Part shown: one piece after another, positions 23,975 through 33,426 of the stretch
Layout of the letters: each line of letters starts with the position of its first letter
How positions within the stretch are numbered: position 1 is the first letter of the stretch
DNA from: Tubiluchus corallicola
Lineage: Eukaryota; Priapulida; Priapulimorpha; Priapulimorphida; Tubiluchidae
Assembly: GCA_030141605.1 (NCBI GenBank)
Contig: JAQGDQ010000480.1
Location: forward strand, 62,001 to 126,000
DNA: 64,000 bases
Reading direction: 5' to 3'
Made by a program: the position numbers and the translations under genes
Notes under the pieces: model-generated
The model's input: only the letters and a program-made list of their open reading frames with translations
Databases searched by the model: none
Told to the model about the DNA's origin: nothing

Positions 23975-24501
23975 CCGGACGATTGTTTAGGCTCAATCTC
24001 GTTTTAATTTGCTGTACAAAATATACATTTTTTGCCTATAAAAGTTAACAATTGTTTCTTATATTTGAATAATTTAGCTTAGAAAGTTAATTAACGGCAA
24101 CCGAACGCAGCTATTGCTTACGTCAGAAACTAACCACAGTTTCTGCAATGGTAGGCATCTCCCTTGTGCGTCAGGACGTTTGCGTAAGTGTTACTGATTA
24201 AACCCGTGATGTCACGAAAATGGGCTCTACATCATATGACGTCAGAAACTAACACTGCAGTTCATAATCATGCTTATCACTGTACTGGCTTATATTTGTC
24301 GGTTACGCGAATGTGACAAAAAGGCGCCGCTGCCAATCTTACTAGATTCACTGAGCCGCGCGGAGCTTTGAAAGTTTAACGAAATTTGAGTATCCGAGGT
24401 AATTATTATTTAATCTAAGCTTTAATTTAAAATAAGCTTTTGTAATTTTCAATATCTTAGAGCATTCTTTATTCTGAACTCATGCTCACACAATCGTCCG
24501 G
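23975..24501. mobile_element. 527-bp terminal-inverted-repeat element
   Basis: Starts CCGGACGATTGT and ends ACAATCGTCCGG, a perfect 12-bp inverted repeat. Partial similarity continues inward (TTTAGGCTCA against GTGAGCATGAG read in reverse). No transposase frame is present, so it is a candidate non-autonomous DNA transposon. No clear target-site duplication was seen by eye. Confidence 0.55.
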
Positions 24502-24704
24502 TTTTCCTCTAATTAATTATTTTGGAGTTGAATAAAATAGCGCACAGTACAGACTGAAAAATATTACGTAAAAATATATTTCGAATATACACGCTATTAC
24601 ACTATACACTAATTTCAAAAACTATGATAGCCCCCCGTAATAAAAATAAAAAAATAAATAAAAACTAGTACATTAATATTTTTGGTATGTTATATATATA
24701 TATA

Positions 24705-25125
24705 AGATTCGAGGCTACAGCCCGGACGAGGGCACCATTTGCGGCGATCTATATATCAAACGAGTGGTCTCGATCTAGTGTCGTCGTGCCGTCGGCCGTT
24801 TTTTGCAAACGTTATAGGGCTGAGATGTAGAGAACGGGAATGGGCCGAGGGTGGTGCTGGGTATGGATAGATAGCCCGTTCAGCGATGGGTGTCATAGGC
24901 CTATTTAGAATTCGCGAGAGGGCCACAGCGTCCCGCAAAGGGCGTTTTCCCGGACCCAACTCGCGATTTTTTCGAAATTTTGACCAAACAGCCTGCGGGA
25001 AAAACGTTCTAGCGTCGCCCGGTGGGACTCTCGGAAGGAGATATACGGCTCATCAGAAAGAGGAAGAACGGGGCTACACGATGATGTGGGCTATATGTTA
25101 GAGCAGGTTCACCGAGAGGAGTACT
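24705..25125. mobile_element. GC-rich insert, possible LTR remnant
   Basis: About 400 bases of much higher GC and CpG than the flanks. On the minus strand, TGGTGCCCTCGTCCGGGC (24731-24748) resembles a tRNA primer-binding site, and the GC-rich block would then be the adjacent LTR. Open frames across it lack family similarity. The foreign composition is clear, but the class is a guess. Confidence 0.35.
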
Positions 25126-25744
25126 GGCGAGTTAATTGGATGTTCTATTTTCGACAATTTTCGCTTAGAAAACTGCTGACGCAAAGCCATTGTAGTGACG
25201 TCATCCATTGTACTCTGTCTATAATCTTATAGCTTTAATTCAGTAAAAGCTACAGGCTTTGCGTTAGTTAAACAAACAGTAGGCATGATGTTACCGGCTT
25301 TGCGTTATACATGAGGACTAGGTAGGATGTTCGCGTATTATTGATTATACGTGGTTTTTTACACAAAATCTTTTGCGGGGCCTTTGCTAGTTATTATTAT
25401 TATTATAGAAGTAGAAAGATGCATTACTAACAATTACTAGCAAATATTACGTTTTCGAACTTTAAAGGAAGACAGCGTGATTCTTCATATGCTACCCCGT
25501 TTTCAAGTACGGTAAAAACTATAAATTTTCACACCAATAATGCTGCAAAAGCGTGTCTGATTATTAAGTAATAGATTAAAATCTTAATTAACAGCGAGCG
25601 AGCCTAACTAATGATGACATCACAAACTGACATAATTGCTAACATCAAAAACATTCCATGAGCGTGTTGCGCGTGTTTGCAAAAGCGAAAATTGAAGTAT
25701 AGTGTTACTGCAAGAGATTCAGTGTGTTGTACTAAAACTCGGCA
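25126..25744. other. Intergenic with a short inverted repeat
   Basis: ACGCAAAGCC near 25175 and GGCTTTGCGT near 25257 form a 10-bp inverted repeat about 95 bases across. A third copy of GGCTTTGCGT lies near 25296. No gene was recognised. Confidence 0.5.
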
Positions 25745-26090
25745 AGTTTTAAGATAAAAGTTCAAGTTTCAAATTTACCGCTGTCCTCACGCATGAGCTG
25801 TCGAACGTGTGCAGTTCGTCACAAACTAACACATCTGAACTGAGAAACACAGCACCTGTTTTTGTGCAACGCTTTCCGAAATGCAGGCGCTAGTGCCCGT
25901 CTAACTAGCAAATGGCGAAATGCATGTATCAACGAAGAACTAGTGGCGCGGACGCGAAATTGCACTTGTGTGGCAATAATTTTTCATGTAAGTCATTCTT
26001 TAAAAAAATAGTACGTTTTCTTTTAATATTTTAAAGAATAGATTGTTTTGACCTACAGTTTAACATTGGGTCCGGTTTTGCTTTAAGCAC
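25745..26090 (-). repeat. Dispersed repeat family A, copy 2
   Basis: Inverted relative to the copy at 690-1050. It shares CACGCATGAGCTGTCGAAC, GTGTGCAGTTCGTCACAAA, TCTGAACTGAGA, TTGTGCAACGC, CCGAAATGCAGG, AGATTGTTTTGACC and TTGGGTCCGGTTTT with modest divergence and small indels. It lies about 250 bases from the 3' end of the four-TM kinase gene. Confidence 0.75.
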
Positions 26091-26247
26091 CAGTCTAGAT
26101 TTCTCGCCTTTTTTCAAGTTAAAAAATGAACAAACAAACAAACCGCCGTTCCTGACAAAGTTTGTATGATACGATATTTTGTTTTTTCGTTCGTTCATTC
26201 GTTTCTTTATATCTTTTTTGGTTTCTTTCTTTCTTTCTTTCTTTTTC

Positions 26248-26253
26248 TTTATT
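26248..26253 (-). terminator. Polyadenylation signal of the four-TM kinase gene
   Basis: Minus-strand AATAAA about 85 bases downstream of the stop codon, next to a T/C-rich stretch. Confidence 0.55.
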
Positions 26254-26336
26254 CGTTCGTACGTTTAACAAACAACAAAGATTGAACGGCCATTTCACTT
26301 TGTTTCTAGAAAGATTTGATCAGCGTTTTCATACAT

Positions 26337-28073
26337 TCAGACAATTTCATCTATATTGCCCGCCATAATGTCCTGATAAACGTCAATGAATTTATAGTCA
26401 GATAATGATTGGTAGCCACTGATAGCTTCCAGCATTTTCTGCAACTGTTTTTGCACTTGCTGAAAGCTTGGTCTGTCATCAGGATTTTCACGCCAACAAA
26501 CTTCAATCACTTCATACACATCTTCTGAGCAGCTTGGAGGACACTCCATGCGGTATCCATTTCTGACGGCTTCAATGACCTCACCAGCTGTTTTGTATTC
26601 CGGATAGGGCGTAGCCCCGAGAGTTACAATCTCCCAGAAGAGTACACCAAATGACCACACATCTGATTCTATGGAATATTTGTTAAACTGCAAAGACTCT
26701 GGTGCCATCCAGCGGACTGGCACCCGCTTTTGCAATCTCTTCACGTTAGACCGAAATCTGACAACATCTTCTTCTTTCCCAAATTTAGTGACCTTGCACC
26801 TAAGGTCTGCGGAGACAAGAATACTCCTGGCGGCCAAATCACGACACAAGCACTTATGCTTAGCCAGATGTTCAAGTCCAGAGACAATGTCAGAAGCAAA
26901 TGATACTGCCGTCCTGACAGTCAAGTTAGCACTGTTTATGTACTGGTCTGAATTCCCTGCTTCCTTCACAAGGAGCGATTTTAAGTCTCCGTTCTGCATG
27001 TAATCAACAATAACCACCAGACCTTTGTCTGCATCATTAATTTTTGTGATAACGCCCAGCAAATTTTTATGTGCAGGAATGTCTTTCAAAGTTTCAAGCT
27101 CCTTTTCGAGATATGCAGTAATGAACTGATTTCGCTTTGCCTTTATTGCGCATTTTGCTACAACTGTTTTTCTAACTCCATTTCTATCTGGTCTATCGTT
27201 GTGCAATACGGCTTTGTACACTTCGTTATAACTTCCTTCCCCGAGTTTTTCCAAATAGCGTATTTTGTTCCTTTTCACGTCAGGTTCCTCCATAGTAACT
27301 TTCGTAGGATTTTCTTTGTATGGCATTTTGTTGTTGCTTGTGACTTCATTTGGTCGAGGAGGTAGTGCAGGAACTGCAGCTATAGTTGGCGGTAGTACCG
27401 TAACATAAGGAAGGTCGTACACAACTTCCGTCCTCTGTTCCTGATTGATGGCAACCACACCTGCCATTCTTACAGGCTCAGTAGCTGATGCAGGCATGAT
27501 TGTCACTTGGCTTTTGCTGTCATCTGTCTTTCCGCAGCATATTAATTTACAACACCATGCAGCAGACATAACTGAGACAATAAATTCCAGTATGCCAAAT
27601 ATAACGTACGTTACGTGAATCTTTCGTAATGTGCTTCCATCCGAACATTCTGTATCATTACAGATGTAAGATGGTGTTAAAGCTACTATAATACCACTTA
27701 TAACTAACATTACGCAAGCAGTTATTGCAGAAAGGATAGACAACACCATGAAACTTATCCAAATGGGTGCACTAGGCTTTTTCTTTCCTACACATCCCAC
27801 AATTCCAGTTACTATGAAAATGATGCCTGCCCATACGCCAATGAACGCTCCTTGATAATAAAGAACCACAGAAAGTAATATTATCTCCAAAAGCAGAACA
27901 ATCGAACCAAAAACTATTTGAGTAACTGCTGTTACAAACGCCACTTTCTTAGTTGTTGCATCTTCTGCTAGTTGTCTGTCTTGCTGTTGCTGCAATGGCG
28001 CTATATTTTGTACAGCCATTTCTTGTAGCATGTAGTTCGGCATGTTAGCTACTTTAGCTGGTGCCATCGCCAT
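26337..28073 (-). CDS. Four-TM (CD20-like) receptor fused to a tyrosine-kinase-like domain, probable pseudokinase
   Basis: A single uninterrupted frame of 578 residues. Residues 1-45 are a Gln-rich cytoplasmic N terminus. Four hydrophobic helices follow at about 47-72, 78-95, 104-131 and 152-175. A short loop before helix 4 carries C138 and C143, the layout of MS4A/CD20-like tetraspan proteins. A Cys cluster (174, 175, 179, 180) follows TM4. A linker with an SH3-ligand-like PALPPR (235-240) and tyrosines leads to a kinase-like domain at about 271-550. It keeps a Gly-rich loop (GEGSYNEV), the beta-3 Lys K311, an alpha-C Glu (about E325), the catalytic-loop Asp D412, APE (458-460) and the tyrosine-kinase signature [12 protein letters not shown]. 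However, HRD reads CRD, the Mg-binding Asn is Ser417, and DFG reads K430-F-G. It is therefore probably inactive or atypical. A signalling scaffold role is inferred. I know of no family with this architecture. Confidence 0.92.
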   Translation of the reverse strand: MAMAPAKVANMPNYMLQEMAVQNIAPLQQQQDRQLAEDATTKKVAFVTAVTQIVFGSIVLLLEIILLSVVLYYQGAFIGVWAGIIFIVTGIVGCVGKKKPSAPIWISFMVLSILSAITACVMLVISGIIVALTPSYICNDTECSDGSTLRKIHVTYVIFGILEFIVSVMSAAWCCKLICCGKTDDSKSQVTIMPASATEPVRMAGVVAINQEQRTEVVYDLPYVTVLPPTIAAVPALPPRPNEVTSNNKMPYKENPTKVTMEEPDVKRNKIRYLEKLGEGSYNEVYKAVLHNDRPDRNGVRKTVVAKCAIKAKRNQFITAYLEKELETLKDIPAHKNLLGVITKINDADKGLVVIVDYMQNGDLKSLLVKEAGNSDQYINSANLTVRTAVSFASDIVSGLEHLAKHKCLCRDLAARSILVSADLRCKVTKFGKEEDVVRFRSNVKRLQKRVPVRWMAPESLQFNKYSIESDVWSFGVLFWEIVTLGATPYPEYKTAGEVIEAVRNGYRMECPPSCSEDVYEVIEVCWRENPDDRPSFQQVQKQLQKMLEAISGYQSLSDYKFIDVYQDIMAGNIDEIV

Positions 28074-29449
28074 TGCTATATGATAGCTGTACTGTACAAT
28101 TTCAGCAAGCTAGATTCCCGTAAACAGTGCAAAAGATTCTGAGAACAAAGTTTTGCGCACAGTACATCATATGCGACTAAAACAAAACAACAAAAATGAT
28201 TGTTTATATACCCACATTATCTTACACGGTATTTTCTTTTCTTTGCATAATTTAAATTTGTAATTAATGAAAACCAGTTGAACTAAAATAAAAAGCTTTG
28301 CAGTTAAAGAAAGTTCAAGAAACAATCCCTAAAAAGTATAAACTTTTCAAAATGTTTCTAAATTTTTCTCCAGTTTTAAAGAAATTAGAGAACTTAGACA
28401 TAGGACCATATAGTTTCAGATAAAACTATAAACGCTAAACTAAAATGTATAAAGCATATTCTTTACCATATACCATATAACATAGGGTATATTATATCAT
28501 ATTATATTATATTATGTCATGTCATGTCATGTCATATAGATAACCCATTACAAAAATCGATAATTACAATATAATAGCCACAGATACCTCTAAAATTAGT
28601 ATTTACCTTTGCAATTTCGCCATTTTTATAATTTTTGAACTTAGCACATATTGAAATCACCAATAAATTAAAATCGCAGTAACACACAATTTCCTGTACC
28701 TTGTAGCAAAATTTCATATTTTCAAATTATACCTGATTTGTCACTTCACTAGGATGTAATTAAACCAGGATGTCCCTTGTTCCGGGACTCCCGGATGTCC
28801 CGCTCTACCGGAACTATAGAATATTCACCCGCAAGTCATCTAAAAATATTTAGTAACACGTTATAAATAACTACTTATTAATTCATAACAATAAAGCAAG
28901 CACAGGCCACGTTGATTTGGCAACTCTAGTGTAATAAAGCCACAGGAAGTCAGAAAAAAATCATAACTAATTTATGGTGGCTTGAAAAAATTACAATTTT
29001 GGCTGAGAAAGAAGGTCAGGCAATCAAATAAAAATATTCAAGTCGGTCACAATTTATTAAGGTGTCATAAACAATTCAAGTAATAAAACAGAAAATATTT
29101 TAAATCAGTTATTGTCTGCCAATACATGACTTGTACAATGTGCGAACTGACAACGCTATTTACATGTGATGGCAATACATGTGAAAAAAAATCATGTTTT
29201 TTTCAATATCTTAGAGTTACGGTAAAGGTTAATTTTTTTTCCTGTGACTGTTTTACCTGTGTCTTTATTACCTGGATTCTACATAACTGCAGTCGTACAA
29301 CTACCAATGTTTCTTGGAACTTGGTAAGTTTTCGGTAATTTGAGAAACTTATTAATAGCGTTAATGTCTGGTACATCGCAGTAACATGTAGCCTACAGTG
29401 CTTCTATGATAATTTCTTTTTTCATAGAAATGACAGCCAAACATGGACT
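28074..29449. other. Intergenic upstream of the four-TM kinase gene
   Basis: Probably includes the minus-strand promoter just above 28073, but no core element was recognised. A (GTCAT)n run of four or five units lies at about 28513-28536. A GC-richer patch with CCGGATGTCCCG lies near 28790. No exon was found. Confidence 0.5.
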
Positions 29450-29794
29450 CAGGGCCGGATTAAAGCATAAGCAAACGAAGCACGTGTTTAGGGAACCAAG
29501 TTAAGTCATTCCAATAACTACAGGCTTCTGGTGATGTAAATGACTATTTTTGCTGTTGGCATGTATCATGCCTTTTTTGTAGCTGATTTATTTAATTCAA
29601 ATTTCATTTTGAAGTAAAAAATATATAACTGCCCTAAATCCTATATAGACCAATGGAATTTATTTTATATATAATGTTGTATAATTTTTGTCACATAATT
29701 CGTATGTGTCTATGGAGAAGAGAGAGGGGCAAAGAAGAGAGACGGGGCAATTGGTGCTGGGTGTACTTAGACAACACGCCGTAATCAGGCCCTG
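29450..29794. mobile_element. 345-bp non-autonomous element with hAT-like termini
   Basis: Begins CAGGGCCGGATTA and ends TAATCAGGCCCTG, inverted repeats matching at 12 of 13 positions. The CAGGGCCGG start is common in hAT-type non-autonomous elements. The flanking 8-mers do not match well, so the target-site duplication is decayed or the ends are slightly misplaced. Confidence 0.5.
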
Positions 29795-30683
29795 GCAATA
29801 CTGAAGAATGAGAACAGGCTAGTCTCTCAGGGAGCACGCAATATTGTCTCCAGTTGGTCACGACTTTATCAGGATCTTATCAAACAATACGTTCAGAAAA
29901 TATTATCACTATTTTGGTATAGTATGGGATATCGTTGTCCAATATTGGTTCCTTCTTGGTACAATATTGTACGACAAAATTTTATAACCATATTTAGATA
30001 AAATTGCAATATTTTCGTCCGATGTTGGAAACACGTTCTTTGCTCGGGTTAGTCAAAAATAATGATAGAATATGGTAGCAATGTTTTTACACAACATTAA
30101 TATACCTGATTCAGACAAGATTTTATGGTATTATTGCTAAACATTGTCTCCACATTAGTACAAAATTTTCTTCAAATATTTTTGTCCCTGTATTTCTAAG
30201 ACGCCCACAATATTATTACAAATGTTGACACCACAATGTTACAACATTTTTATGAAATATTTGTAAAAAATGTTGTCTCCATGTTGATACAATATTTTCC
30301 TCAAATATTTTCTGGCCACGTATTTGCAAGATACCCGCAAACTTAGGAGCTAACGAGATTTCAATAACCATTCCACAGGCAAAGAAAAACAACAACGAAA
30401 TTTTCTACTAATCGTGAAATGAGATTCCATTAGGTGAAATCTGAAGTCGTTCTGCGTCCTAGCTGGGATATACAAGTACATGTAGCTATTATCAACCTAA
30501 GTGCACTTAATGTAATTATGTGAAAAAATTAATAAGCTAAAATAGTGCGTTAAAATACAATACGTACACTAATTAAAAACTAGTTGACGAGTATACGGTA
30601 AGGTCGTCAGAATTATTTATACAGTACGGCAAGTGAAGGTCATTAAATTACAATGGTAACGCACACGGTACATTATCATAGGC
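29795..30683. repeat. Degenerate internal repeats
   Basis: Positions about 30145-30350 hold two diverged copies of a segment with TTGTCTCCA, GTACAAAATTTTC or GATACAATATTTTC, CAAATATTTT and TATTT-CAAGA-CC-CA. Related shorter pieces lie upstream from about 29930. No gene was recognised. Confidence 0.45.
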
Positions 30684-31351
30684 CATTTCACAGTGAGGAC
30701 GCGTGGCAAAATTCCTTCCTCGAGGAGAAATTCCTTGCGGCATTCCTCAGGAAATGGATCACATTGTTTTCTATAGCGCATTTCACACTGACGCCTCATG
30801 ACGAATTTTTCTCGTGCAATTCCTCGTGAGGAATCCGGCCGCCAGCTAGAAGCTGTGCGTCCTCCTCACGAAGAAAATTGACGCATAGTAAAATACTGCA
30901 TGATCCATTTTCGTGAGGAATCTCTCGGAATTCAAAGTAAAATTTAACTACTCAATTACTTCTTTCTTGTTTGGCGAACAACAAACAACACATTTCAGCA
31001 TAAATTTATAAGATTTAATCTCTCTTTTAACAGACAAACGATTTTATGTCATGCAACGGCCATAGCTATATTCTAGTGTAACTGTAAAATTTCTCCCGAT
31101 TGTCTTTCAAGTGTCCCATACAAAGTAGCAACAACAGCTACGGTGCTGTGTTGATCGTTATTTAACTTGTACGCAATAACAACGGTAATTAATATTATCG
31201 TAATAATAGTAAGCACCTAGTAATACAATATTATATAATAAAAACATTACGTCGTCATGTCGTCTTCGTTATCCATGTTGACGAGTTACAGCTACAAGCC
31301 TGCAGCTAACTAGACGCACAGAGAAAACCGGAGCAGTTTCACTGTGAAATG
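30684..31351. mobile_element. Possible terminal-inverted-repeat element
   Basis: CATTTCACAGTG (30684-30695) and CACTGTGAAATG (31340-31351) are perfect inverted 12-mers. A related internal CATTTCACACTGACG lies near 30778. There is no transposase frame. Ends this short could be coincidental. Confidence 0.35.
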
Positions 31352-33426
31352 AACTTTGTTACTGCATAAGACTATTGCAATTGTTTAGATTTGGTTAGAT
31401 TAAATAAGGTTGCTGTGGGGCAAAGAATTTATAAAGATCTCTGCTGTATATACATGTATTATGCATATTTTTAATGAATAACTTTATTATTAAAATGTTA
31501 AATAAACAAAATAAAACTGTCAGCTTAATGTGGTTATTTTTCAACCCTGCTTTTGTTTTCAAAGTTTTAGCAATGAAACTTGCTAAACACATACAAAAAC
31601 GTCTAAAGCTGTCCATTTCAGACGAAAAGCATTGCCAATACACATGACCTGCGCAAGTCAAATTAGAAGTAACGCAATACATTTCTCAAATATGAATTCT
31701 TCTGACACCATGTTTTAGAAAAAAACACTATTCATGTATAAAAGATTAGAAAATTTTATTTAATTCATCATTTAACTTTACAAGGTTAAAATCATAACTG
31801 CTGATGTGGTGCCCTTCAACTGTCATATTCACTAGTTTTCACAAAATTATTATCTTGCATTTGCACATAAATTTTGATTGAATGAGCACGTTTTAAAATA
31901 CAAATTAAAAGGAAAACCAAAACACGGCATTGGAAGGAAAGCTGAAGTCATAACTGGAGCAGCATTGCATTTTTGCATAGAAAGGGTGACACTCACTACA
32001 AACAAACCTCGTTTTTTGCAGTACATAAGAGCTCCTTACAGAAAATATAATAGTAAAACTAATAAATTTTCAAATAATTACTAAAATACATGTCGCATTA
32101 GAAAGGTTTTATAACAATTACTAAGTATTAAGATGGATTGCAAGATAATTCTTTTCCTACAATCCATTGTTAACTAAAAGCAAAGGAAACTTCTTTCTGT
32201 GGTGCTTACAGATGTTCACTTTTGACTGGCAATGCATTCTTTGGTGCCAGAAACGATTTACCAGATTTACCAAGAAACTGCAGCATATTTGTTATATTAT
32301 CGGTTCTCTAAATTATTATTCAGATAAAATTTCCACTCAGTAAAAGTTTGCTAGTCCATACTGAGTCATTCATTGTTTTCAGCTTCCACATATAATGTTG
32401 TTACAAAAGCTTAAATGTATACATAGCATATACATGCATGCATTATATAATAGTTGCCTATATTATCATTATCAGTTAATACTCAAATTATATTTTTATA
32501 AGTGACTGTTGCATATACATTTCATTTTTACAAACATAAAGATTTGATTTTCTGCCATTTTTAACTTGTTAAAATACTCAACTTTTTGTTTTCTTGACAA
32601 AATTCCGTAAAACATGATTTCTTCTATTTTCTTATTTGCACACAGGACTGATAGAAGTTGTTAATTATTTGCAAACAGTTGCCTAGCACAGCAAACTTAA
32701 CTAACCAAAAAAGAATGTATATACTAAATTATGTGCGTACTAATTATACTATGACAAAGTCCTTTTTGTTATTTTTAGTAATATCGTTGATCACAATTTT
32801 CAGTCTTTTTTGTTAAAGTTGTTGATAAAAAATGTTTATATTTCTAAAACGATAAAATACCTAATTGCTAGAAAAAATGAAGATGGCAAAGAGCAAATAA
32901 ATTTATCTGTGACAAATATTAACACAAGAAGGTGCAAAGATGAGAAGGCATGCAATTTTGCTCCAGTTACCACAATGCGTAAATTTTTTATAAGGATAAT
33001 TTTACATTAGAAGGGTTCTAAAAACTGATTAGTTGCAAATAATTTAGCTATAATGTCACAAACAAGTTTGCATTAAATTTGTCTAAACTACAGTTTTTTT
33101 ATCTATCTGTGATACAATAATGTTCTTCAGGTCATCACGTTAAAATACATATCCTTTAGCCTCATATCTACTTTTCATAATGATTGTTAATTCTCCTCTA
33201 AACCATAGCACACTGCCTGGAAATCAAAACCACCACCAAGGTCAGTTGGTCAAATTTTTTATACAAATTGGCCAAACAAGGCGAGTGCCCACTTTAAGTA
33301 AGATGCTATGGGGCATAGTGGCAGTGTTCCGACTAATGCAAAATTCAGTGATTACATCATTTTTTGAGCAACTTTACTACATGATTCATCGACCAACAAT
33401 CGTAATTCCTAATGGCACAATATTAG
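31352..33426. other. Gene-poor AT-rich region 3' of RCC1
   Basis: No exon, RNA gene or repeat family could be supported. The RCC1 3' UTR must lie just below 33427, but a clear poly(A) signal was not picked out. Confidence 0.5.

Noticed and set aside
27069-27365. Plus-strand frame opposite the kinase-like domain
   Set aside because: Antisense shadow of the 578-residue minus-strand gene.
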